IMG/VR virus record: IMGVR_UViG_3300015198_000006
Span: 1 to 31,127 of that record
Strand: one strand, 5' to 3'
DNA: 31,127 nt
DNA from: a virus
A program made the translations under genes and the position numbers. The notes below the pieces were generated by a model, which had not been told where the DNA came from, made no database searches, and was given only the letters and a program-made list of their open reading frames with translations. Positions 15,381-22,930 of the stretch are shown here, piece by piece (position 1 is the first letter of the stretch; every line of letters begins with the position of its first letter).

Positions 15381-17736
15381 AGACCGGGTTCACTGCCGAG
15401 TTTGGAGAGTTGATAGGCGCGTCCAACGGTCCTGCTTTTGTTTTGTCAGACTTGCTGTCTTGCGGGGCACTCGCACCAGCGACAGGCGGCGGAAGTCCTG
15501 GCTGACCGCCTGCTTGTGGTCCGCCCGGCATAGGCGCCATTGGAGGGGGTGCCAAGGGGATAAGTTGAAACATCTCTTCGACTTCTTCGTCCGCATTGAA
15601 CAAGTTCTTTGCAGCACGGATAAGTGGCTTTGGATTAAACACCACAGCCTGTCCCGTTGCAGCAAGCGACTGTGACATAGTTCCCGCTGCTTGGGCCATC
15701 ATTTGCAACGTCGCACCAAGCGTCTGCATGGATTGAATACGCTGTGCGCGATCGGCCTGCGTATTGAGCGCGACGGTCACCTTGCAATGCATGCGACGGA
15801 ACAGCGTTTCACGGCTGACGGGTTCGGGGAAGCCGAATTGCTCCATGCTCTTTTGAGCAATAGCCGTCGCACGTGCCGTGTCTTTCGTCATGTCATCCAT
15901 TGGCATGAACGGTGGCGGTGGCGGCATGCCCATCTGCATTGCTTCAGTAGACATTGCTTGCGCTTGGAGCTGAGCGGCCTGCTGCTGTTGGGCCATTTCC
16001 ATGTCGACATCTTGATCCATCTGTTGCGTGGCTTTGTCAACATCGGCTTGCGAATAGATGTGTGGCCAGAACGCACCTGGACCAGCTACTTCAGCCGCGT
16101 CTTCAGGTTCAAGTTCTTGTAGCAGGATCTCCGCGAACAATTCATATGTACCTTCTAGCCACTTGCGGATTGTGGTTCCGCGTGCGTTGCTGGAGATCGC
16201 GGCTCCCTGCATGGCTGCGGAAACTTCCGACGAGAAACGTGCGTCACCAGAGCCGGTCGACCCACTCATCTGTGACGGTTGAGCCGCCATCATATTCAAT
16301 TCGACCTTGTCATTGGTCGTGTCGAACGATGCCGGATCGAACTGGAATTGCTGGAACTCCATGACTTCTTTAATGGACTTGGCTGCGCCGAGGTTCAAGC
16401 CCTTCCATTCGCCGGGATTGTGATCCCGCATCTTATTCATTTCGTGCTGGTCGATACCCTGTGTGTTGTAGACGCCGCGTGGCAATGACAGCCAGCGGGC
16501 TTTCTCTTCATCGGAATGCTTACGGTTGATACGATGCTGGATGTCCATTTGCAACTCAACGTCGCTGTGGCCATACACTTGTCCGGTGACGCGGTTCATG
16601 CGCAACACGCGGAATGGGTACCATTGCTTCGGGGTCTTCGTAGGAACCCACGATGCAACTGGATACGGGATGCCATCGATCATCGTGAACACACGACCGA
16701 GCTTCTTGGTCCACACTTCGCGAACCATCAGCCGCGCAATCTCCGCTGGCGAGTCGGGCCGAGCCGAAGGGCCCTTTCCTTTTTCGAGTGTGTTCCCGTA
16801 ATAGGTAGGGGCAGACGACATGCCTCCCCTTTGGTTCTGCTGAGCGGTACCCAAGTCATCGGGATGTACGCCGGTCCAGTCCGTTGTATCCGCACCATTT
16901 TCATCCTTAATTAGTTTAAAGGGAAACTTAGCACGAATGTCTTCAGGCGACATCATCACGTCATGTGCCATCCACGACGAATCATAAATTTGTTCGTAGC
17001 CACGAATACAGGGATCAAATCGGAAGCAATCGATTGCGACGAGTTCAGTACGCAAACCTTTCCACAATTCGAGTTCGTCACCGATGCCAATCGACTCCAT
17101 CAGGTCCGTCATCTCAAGGTACTTGGAATCATCCTTAGTGAAACGGTTACGGCGGTAGTCCTCAACGAGGACACGAAGGTCTTCGATGTTTTCTTGTTTA
17201 TCATTGCCCTCTGAGTGCGTACGGATTGAGTCTTCAACGAAGTCGCGATCGAACGTACACTTGATAATGGCGAGACGGTACTGACAGGCGTCTTGGACTG
17301 CACCTTCAGCTACTTCTTGAAAATTCGTTTCGTCGGCATACTGCTCAACAACTGCCTTCATCGTTTTCGATAGGCGGTTTATTGCCATGTCAATGGGCGA
17401 TTCTTCCGTTTGATTTACTTGGTCAGTTGGCACCCACTTGACTTCATGATCATCGGGAACAGTCATCGCAACGGTCTGCAAGACGTTCCGATAAATCAGA
17501 TTCGTGCGCACACGACGATCATCTTTACGTGAACGTAGTTCAGTGGGAACGCTACCGCGATACCGATCGGTGCGATCGAACTCGGCAGGAAATAAAGTCT
17601 TTAAGCATTCCCGAGAAGCGCGTACTGCTGCATCTTGATCGGGACAGTTGGCCGTAGTTTCCCACCACTTATCGACAAACGCCCGCACCTTGGAAGGGAC
17701 CGTAGGGCGCGGTGGCAATTCTTGCTTGTCGTCCAT
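15379..17736 (-). CDS. Portal protein (785 aa)
   Basis: A large soluble protein whose middle has the hallmarks of phage portals: a wing-like region with LVAIDCFRFDPCIRGYEQIY, then DSSWMAHDVMMSPEDIRAKF, and VWTKKLGRVFTMIDGIPYPV, YPFRVLRMNRVTGQVYGHSD, MDIQHRINRKHSDEEKARWL. A long Gln/Met/Ala-rich helical stretch (about 570-600) and a Pro/Gly-rich C-terminal tail follow, as in P22-type portals with a long barrel. It is longer than T7-type portals (about 535 aa) and close to P22/N4-type size. Gene order terminase, portal, scaffold, capsid fits. It would form the dodecameric DNA entry channel. Confidence 0.88.
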   Translation of the reverse strand: MDDKQELPPRPTVPSKVRAFVDKWWETTANCPDQDAAVRASRECLKTLFPAEFDRTDRYRGSVPTELRSRKDDRRVRTNLIYRNVLQTVAMTVPDDHEVKWVPTDQVNQTEESPIDMAINRLSKTMKAVVEQYADETNFQEVAEGAVQDACQYRLAIIKCTFDRDFVEDSIRTHSEGNDKQENIEDLRVLVEDYRRNRFTKDDSKYLEMTDLMESIGIGDELELWKGLRTELVAIDCFRFDPCIRGYEQIYDSSWMAHDVMMSPEDIRAKFPFKLIKDENGADTTDWTGVHPDDLGTAQQNQRGGMSSAPTYYGNTLEKGKGPSARPDSPAEIARLMVREVWTKKLGRVFTMIDGIPYPVASWVPTKTPKQWYPFRVLRMNRVTGQVYGHSDVELQMDIQHRINRKHSDEEKARWLSLPRGVYNTQGIDQHEMNKMRDHNPGEWKGLNLGAAKSIKEVMEFQQFQFDPASFDTTNDKVELNMMAAQPSQMSGSTGSGDARFSSEVSAAMQGAAISSNARGTTIRKWLEGTYELFAEILLQELEPEDAAEVAGPGAFWPHIYSQADVDKATQQMDQDVDMEMAQQQQAAQLQAQAMSTEAMQMGMPPPPPFMPMDDMTKDTARATAIAQKSMEQFGFPEPVSRETLFRRMHCKVTVALNTQADRAQRIQSMQTLGATLQMMAQAAGTMSQSLAATGQAVVFNPKPLIRAAKNLFNADEEVEEMFQLIPLAPPPMAPMPGGPQAGGQPGLPPPVAGASAPQDSKSDKTKAGPLDAPINSPNSAVNPV

Positions 17737-17741
17737 GACGC

Positions 17742-17775
17742 CAAAACCCCGCCACCCAATGAAGGATGACGGGGT
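17742..17775 (-). promoter_or_regulatory. Hairpin in the portal leader / weak terminator of the 353-aa gene
   Basis: In the leftward RNA, ACCCCGTCATCC pairs with GGGTGGCGGGGT (12 bp, two G-U) around TTCATT, followed by TTTGG and then the portal ATG. The stem contains the only G-rich sequence near that start. It may act as a partial terminator after the abundant 353-aa protein, as control of portal translation, or both. The G-U pairs only form in the leftward transcript. Confidence 0.6.
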
Positions 17776-17792
17776 CTTGACGCTACTTTAGA

Positions 17793-18854
17793 TCAACCAG
17801 AGGTGGCTTCCAAAGAACAGGTGATGACCGACGTTTCGCCGACACCAGCGGTGGCATTACCGCCCATCCACATCAGATCCAATGTGCGGATCGGCATACG
17901 GATAAGACCATTAGATGCCTGTGGTGAGATGACCTGACGAATCAGACCACGGTACACAATGATGAACGCACCATTCGGAACGCCAAGACCCAAGGTCAAC
18001 TGACCGATGGCAGGCGTACCGTCAGGATGCGTGGCGGAAGCCACGGTAAACCCGGCGTTGATGTACGAGCCAGCGGAGCTAATACCAAGCAGATGCTGGT
18101 CGGGATCGATACCCATGTTCGCAGTAACCGTGGCCAAGTAGCCAGTGCTGCAAGCAATGATGCGATCCTTCCACGTAGCAAACCAGTACGCAGCACCGGG
18201 GGTCGTTGGCGCGTGTGCTGAGAAAGGAATGCGCGTGTTGACCGTGGTGACCTGACCAGCGGAGAACGCAGCGATTGCTGTGGTGCCGTTGACAGGGGCT
18301 GCGATCGAGATCACGCCGGTAGGCGCGAACGTACCGATGTTGGTCATGGTGATGCCGACCACACGACCATCGATCGACACCACTGCGGTACCCGCAGCAG
18401 CGCCAAGGCCGGTGAACGTAACAGCCGGAGGAGCTGAAGCCAAATAACCGAAACCGGGATTCAGGATCGCGATGAACCCGACGCCGGTACCAGCGCCACC
18501 ACTGACACGGACGGTGTCAACGTAGCAACCTGCAACGGCAGAGGCGGACAGATTGAGTGACGAACCCAATGGATCGGTGCCAGCCAATGCCTGACCAGAA
18601 GTGTTGGTGCCGAACGAAGCACTGTCGTAGGCAACGTCGCAACCGAAAATGCCAAATGGTGCAGACGTAGTGGGAGCTACGACACCAGAAAGACCGCGAT
18701 TGAAGACGAGAGTCGACGGGCGTTTGCCGCGAGTCTTTTCGGTGTAAGGGCGCCAACCGGGACGAATCGGTGCGGATACCGAAGCGGCGGGAGTGGCGGC
18801 TGGCAACGCGAGAAGCGTTGCAAACAATGGATTTTGAATGGCTGGCTGAGGCAT
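17793..18854 (-). CDS. Putative capsid decoration/head protein (353 aa)
   Basis: A beta-rich, Gly/Ala/Thr-rich protein starting MPQPAIQNPLFATLLALPAA. Residues about 115-170 contain NPGFGYLASAPPAVTFTGLG followed by VVGITMTNIGTF, resembling the GxGY...P.VTFTG repeats of phage and bacterial surface proteins. The C-terminal part (FATWKDRIIACSTGYLATVT ... FIIVYRGLIRQVIS) is compact and globular. It is the gene before portal, and its start region copies that of the capsid gene, so high expression is expected. A head decoration or head-fibre role is inferred; it could also be another structural protein. Confidence 0.68.
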   Translation of the reverse strand: MPQPAIQNPLFATLLALPAATPAASVSAPIRPGWRPYTEKTRGKRPSTLVFNRGLSGVVAPTTSAPFGIFGCDVAYDSASFGTNTSGQALAGTDPLGSSLNLSASAVAGCYVDTVRVSGGAGTGVGFIAILNPGFGYLASAPPAVTFTGLGAAAGTAVVSIDGRVVGITMTNIGTFAPTGVISIAAPVNGTTAIAAFSAGQVTTVNTRIPFSAHAPTTPGAAYWFATWKDRIIACSTGYLATVTANMGIDPDQHLLGISSAGSYINAGFTVASATHPDGTPAIGQLTLGLGVPNGAFIIVYRGLIRQVISPQASNGLIRMPIRTLDLMWMGGNATAGVGETSVITCSLEATSG

Positions 18855-18860
18855 GGGATA

Positions 18861-18946
18861 GTCCTTGGGTTCTCCCGCATGTTCGCGGGATGCTTTGGTG
18901 TGGGTTGCCGAGGGATAGAACCCCGGACAACGCCCACACTAAGGAC
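18861..18946 (-). promoter_or_regulatory. Structured three-way-junction leader of the 353-aa gene
   Basis: In the leftward RNA an outer stem GTCCTT/AAGGAC (18946-18941 with 18866-18861) encloses two hairpins: GTGTGGG/CCCACAC (18939-18898) with an inner helix, and TCCCGC/GCGGGA (18890-18873). The 3' strand of the outer stem, AAGGAC, is also the SD of the gene, 6 nt before ATG 18854. The fold would therefore mask the ribosome site when closed. It resembles a translational switch; no known riboswitch class is recognised. Confidence 0.6.
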
Positions 18947-18977
18947 GTTGCAATGAATGCAAGCGTTCGCTTACCTG

Positions 18978-19229
18978 TTATACAACAGGTACGTCGACAG
19001 CAGGCACAGCTTCTACAGGTACTACTTCCACGGGAACATCAACAACCGTTTCAGGTACGGACTCGATTACCGGATCGGAAACAACGGATTCGAAAATGGC
19101 GTTGATAACTGTCGGATTGAAATACTCACCTATGATGGCTTCGGTTTGCTCAGCCTTTTCGCGCTGGTTGCTGTCGCGAAGGAGCTGAATGTACTTAGTA
19201 AGAAGAGGTTTAAGCGCATCGTTAGTCAT
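18978..19229 (-). CDS. Small protein with Val/Pro/Glu-rich tail (83 aa)
   Basis: ATG 19229 gives MTNDALKPLLTKYIQLLRDS, a helical Gln/Glu/Lys segment, then a Val-Pro-Glu repeat-like tail (VVDVPVEVVPVEAVPAVDVP). The same frame stays open far upstream, but that part is antisense-free overlap with the lipoprotein gene in another frame and lacks a start signal. The C-terminal repeats are imperfect V(D/E)VP units. It lies between the putative holin and the decoration gene. Function unknown. Confidence 0.62.
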   Translation of the reverse strand: MTNDALKPLLTKYIQLLRDSNQREKAEQTEAIIGEYFNPTVINAIFESVVSDPVIESVPETVVDVPVEVVPVEAVPAVDVPVV

Positions 19230-19263
19230 GGTGGGTTTCTGTAACGAAAGAGTGGGAAAGAGT

Positions 19264-19809
19264 TTAGTCGCGTAAGCCGCGTATTTTTTCGATGAGTCCT
19301 GCGACACCGGACTGTACTTGCTCGGCATGGGAGATCGTTTTAGCAACAGCCACATCGCCAGCAGTCTCCGCTGCTTCCATGCGGTCGCCATGCAATGCCG
19401 TAAGCCGCAAAGCAACGGTAGTTTTCCAACGTGAGTACGCCAGCCACGCAACACCGCCGACAGCCGTGACCACTGCCGCGATAATAATCCACTTGACAAC
19501 AGCCGCAATAGCAGGGAGGAGCAAGAAAACCAAAGCAAGGCCAGCAAGAGCGGCCCCTCCAATGACTGCGGTGCTGTATTCTTTGACGAAGATACCAACG
19601 GCAACGATGGCAATTGCTGCAAGTCCAGCGAGGAATGCGAGTCGGTCGACGGTAACGGTGAGGTGGTCAACGTTATCCCCTCCGACTGGTGGACCGAGAA
19701 TCGGTCCGGCATTGGGGACGATGGCGCATGACGTGAGTTGAAGCACGAGCACAACGAGCAGACAAGCAAGCAAGGAATAATTAAGCGCATTACCATTCAT
19801 CCTGATCAT
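19264..19809 (-). CDS. Lipoprotein-like multi-helix membrane protein (181 aa), holin/lysis candidate
   Basis: I chose ATG 19809 (MIRMNGNALNYSLLACLLVV) because AAGGA sits 7 nt upstream; a GTG at 19824 is the alternative. Residues 9-27 form a signal-like helix ending in LTSC, a possible lipobox with Cys near residue 28. Further hydrophobic segments occur at about 56-75 and 80-125, followed by a soluble helical tail. Multiple helices fit a holin or membrane-fusion lysis protein; the lipobox is unusual for a holin. It follows the terminase with a 20-nt overlap. The role is inferred. Confidence 0.66.
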   Translation of the reverse strand: MIRMNGNALNYSLLACLLVVLVLQLTSCAIVPNAGPILGPPVGGDNVDHLTVTVDRLAFLAGLAAIAIVAVGIFVKEYSTAVIGGAALAGLALVFLLLPAIAAVVKWIIIAAVVTAVGGVAWLAYSRWKTTVALRLTALHGDRMEAAETAGDVAVAKTISHAEQVQSGVAGLIEKIRGLRD

Positions 19810-21325
19810 CGGTTGTTCCTTCACGTTCGCGTTTCTGCTCTTCGAGCTTTTCGCGGAACATCCGCGAATTGAACTGTAGCATGTTCTCTGTTCCTGACAA
19901 GGTGGGAAGTTCGGGAGGCGGTGGCCGTACCAACTTGTTCATCGTGATACCGACACCCGCCAAGGCATCGATGAGATCATCTTCGCCATCGGAGTCCGGC
20001 ATAAACCGTAGAAGCAGTGGTTCAATGAGCGCCCGCTTCGACTTGGGAAGGTACACCTTACCTGCTTGCATCAAGCCCTTAATGGCGTTGGCAACCTCGT
20101 GCTTACCATTGGTACGAGCATAACGTTCGGTTGCGAAGTAGTGGTTCTGTGCGGCGCTTTCGATTTGAAACAGTGGTTCAAGCGTGTTCGCGATAACCCC
20201 TTTCTCATGGGCAAGCACGTACGTCTTCATTGACTTGCCATAGGCTACCGTGCGCTTTACCGCAGTGTGCGGATCAAGCTGCCCATAGATCATGCCAGGG
20301 TGAATGTAGATGTCGCGATCGTGCGAGATGCCCGCCGCTAAGACGCATGTGCGGTCAGCCGAGGTCTTCGTGGAAGTGGCATAGTCAGCCGACAGCATCC
20401 AGTTCAGCTTCTTGAACAGCGCCGGAGCGGTGGGGGCTTGGTCGTCGTAGTATTTTAGTATGTCCTGCGTGAAGAATGCGCCCGTTTCAATGTACGGTTT
20501 GCATAGGTACAACGCGGCCCAATGCCGTGGCGAGGCGTTGGCCTTGCGCTGCATGAGCGTATCCCACGGCACCAGGATCGGATGCAGTGCGATCTTTTTC
20601 TCTTCGTCAACCACAGCGGGAAACTCGTGCACCGTCCAGTTGTGCGATTGCTCGCCGTCAAGCAGCGTACCGATAAGATCATCAACGTGCCAGCGGGTAC
20701 AGGTGATAAGCACGCCACCACCGGCCATGATACGATTGCTCGCTGTGCCGGACCACCAGCCGCGTATCTTATCGCGTATCGTTTTAGAATCCGCGTCTTC
20801 GGTTCCTTTGTGGACGTCATCAATGACAAACGCATCCGCTCCCCTACCGGGAAGCCCTGCTTCGACGGATGTACTGGTAAACGAATTCTTGCCGCCTACC
20901 AACTTGACAAAATCCTTTGAGTTAAATGAACGATCCACTTCGACTTTGAATAAGTCCTTGTATGAAGATGAGTTCAATACCTCACGCACGTCACCGCCGT
21001 TTAAGTCAGCGAGTGTCTGCGAGTGCGTGACAGAGATAAACTCTTTGGTTGGGTTTCTTCCAAGAAACCACGCTGGCAGCATGCGCGTGACGTGCTGAGT
21101 TTTACCATGTCTTGGGGCCGTAGTAAGAATTAACTGTGGTCCAAGTCCAGCTTCGATGTCTTCAACGAACTGCTGTACGATAGCGCATAGCTTGATGGTG
21201 AAAGCACATTCTTTATACGTCGGCCCCATGACGAACTGCACGAACGTGCGGAAATCACGCCGTGCTAATTCACGTCTCGCTAATTCACGACGTACTGGAT
21301 CAACTATCACTGAAGTTAAATCCAT
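19790..21325 (-). CDS. terL: Terminase large subunit (511 aa)
   Basis: This is the DNA-packaging ATPase/nuclease. Walker A-like TAPRHGKT is at about residues 69-76, Walker B AFVIDD at 165-170 with the catalytic acid next to it, and the coupling motif TCTRWH at 208-213. The C-terminal RNase H-like nuclease has LSADYATS (Asp about 314), TCVLAAGI strand and the late acidic DGEDDLIDALAG motif. Length is normal for the family. The N-terminus carries a small tandem repeat RRELARRELARRD. The start overlaps the upstream 91-aa gene by 26 nt. It works with the portal to fill the head. Confidence 0.95.
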   Translation of the reverse strand: MDLTSVIVDPVRRELARRELARRDFRTFVQFVMGPTYKECAFTIKLCAIVQQFVEDIEAGLGPQLILTTAPRHGKTQHVTRMLPAWFLGRNPTKEFISVTHSQTLADLNGGDVREVLNSSSYKDLFKVEVDRSFNSKDFVKLVGGKNSFTSTSVEAGLPGRGADAFVIDDVHKGTEDADSKTIRDKIRGWWSGTASNRIMAGGGVLITCTRWHVDDLIGTLLDGEQSHNWTVHEFPAVVDEEKKIALHPILVPWDTLMQRKANASPRHWAALYLCKPYIETGAFFTQDILKYYDDQAPTAPALFKKLNWMLSADYATSTKTSADRTCVLAAGISHDRDIYIHPGMIYGQLDPHTAVKRTVAYGKSMKTYVLAHEKGVIANTLEPLFQIESAAQNHYFATERYARTNGKHEVANAIKGLMQAGKVYLPKSKRALIEPLLLRFMPDSDGEDDLIDALAGVGITMNKLVRPPPPELPTLSGTENMLQFNSRMFREKLEEQKREREGTTDDQDEW

Positions 21326-21575
21326 TATACGTGTTCGGAGAATGATTGAATGGAGTGATCACCTCGTCTTCACGCGATTCTGTTTCTTGCTGAACTGCTT
21401 CTGCTGGAAGATCGCCAACCATCTTTGCGATGCGTTGAGCTAGGGTGTATGGCTGTCGTTGAGAGTCCGTACGTACTACGTGCTTGGAGTCCAAGAACGC
21501 ATGTGCGGTTTGTGTTTGAATATCGAACAGTTGGTACTGCGCGAGAAACATTTGATGGATTGGGTCACTCTTCAT
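21300..21575 (-). CDS. Hypothetical protein upstream of terminase (91 aa)
   Basis: ATG 21575 gives MKSDPIHQMFLAQYQLFDIQ, a helical polar protein with TLAQRIAKMVGDLPAEAVQQ and an acidic end. A longer start at 21641 would read into the neighbouring gene. It overlaps the 68-aa gene upstream by 11 nt and the terminase by 26 nt. Function unknown; an accessory role in packaging is only suggested by position. Confidence 0.62.
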   Translation of the reverse strand: MKSDPIHQMFLAQYQLFDIQTQTAHAFLDSKHVVRTDSQRQPYTLAQRIAKMVGDLPAEAVQQETESREDEVITPFNHSPNTYNGFNFSDS

Positions 21576-21771
21576 GATTGTAGTTAAACCAAGGTTGGTG
21601 GGTGGCGATGAATGCACACTGTCGAATGATGACTGGATCACTGGTCATTGTTGCAATGTCAATGACTGGACGGTTCTTGCATTCGACAGCATTACGATGG
21701 CGGAATGTTCCAACTCCGTGGATAAAGTCTATTTGGTCTCGGCGTTTCCACTCGGCAAGTAGGTTGTTCAT
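21565..21771 (-). CDS. Small protein overlapping the DUF3310 gene (68 aa)
   Basis: Start chosen at ATG 21771 (MNNLLAEWKRRDQIDFIHGV), with DIATMTSDPVIIRQCAFIAT following. Its first 80 nt overlap the 3' end of the DUF3310 gene in another frame. A longer start at 21852 in the same frame would overlap further. The composition is protein-like through the non-overlapping part. Function unknown. Confidence 0.5.
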   Translation of the reverse strand: MNNLLAEWKRRDQIDFIHGVGTFRHRNAVECKNRPVIDIATMTSDPVIIRQCAFIATHQPWFNYNHEE

Positions 21772-21997
21772 TTTGACGCTTTGCCAATTCACGGTCGATG
21801 TACCATTGGGCTTTACGTAGATCTTCAATGGTATTACCTTTAAGATCAGCACGCCAAATGTATTTGACCGCGTTACCGAGATTGAAACTCATGTGTTCAG
21901 TGATTTGAATGCATTCAATTCCGCTTGGATGCTTTGTGTAATGGGAGGGGTGATTCACCGCATCATTAGCGGCAGCATCAATACTTGGATTGGTCAT
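21692..21997 (-). CDS. DUF3310 family protein (101 aa)
   Basis: The core VNHPSHYTKHPSGIECIQIT (residues 14-33), then GNAVKYIWRADLKGNTIEDL and RKAQWYIDREL, is the signature of the DUF3310 (SaV-like) family, common in phages and sometimes annotated as a nucleotide kinase. Those relatives are similar in size. The last about 27 residues (after ELAKR) lie in the overlap with the 68-aa gene and are less typical. Its ATG overlaps the TerS-candidate stop (ATGA). The biochemical role is not established. Confidence 0.87.
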   Translation of the reverse strand: MTNPSIDAAANDAVNHPSHYTKHPSGIECIQITEHMSFNLGNAVKYIWRADLKGNTIEDLRKAQWYIDRELAKRQNEQPTCRVETPRPNRLYPRSWNIPPS

Positions 21998-22572
21998 GTT
22001 GGCTCGTCATCTTCTATGAGGGCAAGGAGTTCTTGTTGGGAAAGTTTGGACAGTTCGCCTTTGGTCATCTCTTTAGCTGAACGTCTGACTCGGTCGAGGT
22101 TGACGCCACGCTCGATCGTATCAATGCTCTTCGCCTCGGGAATGACGCGGTTCACGAGGTACTTGAGAATGTCGATACGCTCCTTTGCTTGCAGGATGCA
22201 TCCATCCATTTCGCCAGTGGAGGCTCCGGCTAGAAGCATGGCGAGGCAAGCCTCTACCGGGATCTTGGCACGGATGTCTTCGATCTCTTCCATCCGCTTG
22301 CTAATGGACGTGAACCGTACCGGCGTCAGCACGGTAGTCGACGTAGACCGCCCTTCCTTACGCGCACGGATGATGGCCTGCACTTCTTCAGGGAACTGTT
22401 TGAGCAGATGCTGATGCCGATTGCAGAGCGCCTCAATGGCGAGCGGCGGCAGCATGTTAGCTATGCCGGGGGTGATGGTCTTAACGCAGTCGGGATGGGC
22501 TCTCACCCAATCGACGAAGGCGGGTAACTGCCGTGAGTTGGGCGCCTCTGGCCAAGTGGGGATAGAACTCAT
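21994..22572 (-). CDS. Terminase small subunit candidate (192 aa)
   Basis: A helical protein, MSSIPTWPEAPNSRQLPAFV..., with an N-terminal part that may be a DNA-binding helical domain (AFVDWVRAHPDCVKTITPGI), a central helix (FTSISKRMEEIEDIRAKIPV) and a C-terminal helix bundle (AKERIDILKYLVNRVIPEAK). It ends with an acidic tail EDDEPT. Size and placement a few genes upstream of terL, in the same transcript, suit a small terminase. I cannot confirm a helix-turn-helix, so this is a candidate. It overlaps both neighbours as ATGA. Confidence 0.62.
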   Translation of the reverse strand: MSSIPTWPEAPNSRQLPAFVDWVRAHPDCVKTITPGIANMLPPLAIEALCNRHQHLLKQFPEEVQAIIRARKEGRSTSTTVLTPVRFTSISKRMEEIEDIRAKIPVEACLAMLLAGASTGEMDGCILQAKERIDILKYLVNRVIPEAKSIDTIERGVNLDRVRRSAKEMTKGELSKLSQQELLALIEDDEPT

Positions 22573-22757
22573 GACGCACCTTCGTCCTTAGGTCGATATG
22601 CATTGGCCACAATCTCCCTGAGGAAGGGAACGAGGAACACACCTACGGAAACGCGCTGTGCATTAGCTAAGGTTTGTATGTCGTCCTTCAGATCAGAGGG
22701 GCATGACACCTGAAGGTTAAGGCATACGCCGTCAGGATAGAGTCGAGGTTGTGGCAT
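22569..22757 (-). CDS. Ribbon-helix-helix-like small DNA-binding protein (62 aa)
   Basis: ATG 22757 gives MPQPRLYPDGVCLNLQVSCP, a predicted beta-strand (VCLNLQVSC) followed by two helices (DLKDDIQTLANAQRVSVGVF, LVPFLREIVANAY), the pattern of Arc/MetJ-type ribbon-helix-helix proteins. The start lies 2 nt after the upstream stop (TAATCATG). It may repress phage promoters or assist packaging. The fold assignment is by pattern, not by a database match. Confidence 0.62.
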   Translation of the reverse strand: MPQPRLYPDGVCLNLQVSCPSDLKDDIQTLANAQRVSVGVFLVPFLREIVANAYRPKDEGAS

Positions 22758-22759
22758 GA

Positions 22760-22930
22760 TTAGACCGTCATAAGTAAGGAACGTAACTGTAAAGGCGGAG
22801 GAATTAAATGACGAATATGCTCGAGTCGTACATGAGCGATTGTAGACGCATTGAAAGAGATATTGGGTAGACCTTCCCAAGAAAGTGCAACTGGCTTCAG
22901 GGCAGGCTTTATGCATTTACCGCGTGGCAT
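22760..22930 (-). CDS. Small basic protein (56 aa)
   Basis: ATG 22930 encodes MPRGKCIKPALKPVALSWEG and ends LRSLLMTV. It overlaps the end of the lysin candidate by 14 nt and precedes the ribbon-helix-helix gene by 2 nt. The basic N-terminus and hydrophobic C-terminal helix are visible; nothing identifies its role. Confidence 0.52.
   Translation of the reverse strand: MPRGKCIKPALKPVALSWEGLPNISFNASTIAHVRLEHIRHLIPPPLQLRSLLMTV

Noticed and set aside
18861-18946. Possible tRNA gene (acceptor-like stem and T-arm-like hairpin)
   Set aside because: There is no room for D and anticodon arms, the T-loop lacks the conserved purine, and there is no proper CCA acceptor geometry. It is better explained as a structured mRNA leader.
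18978-19796. Long 272-aa leftward frame
   Set aside because: Its upstream two thirds overlap the lipoprotein gene in another frame and have a poor composition; only the last 83 codons from ATG 19229 look like a gene.
21240-21300. Short direct repeat GCTAATTCACG near the terminase start
   Set aside because: It only encodes the in-frame duplication RRELARRELARR in the terminase N-terminus and needs no separate explanation.
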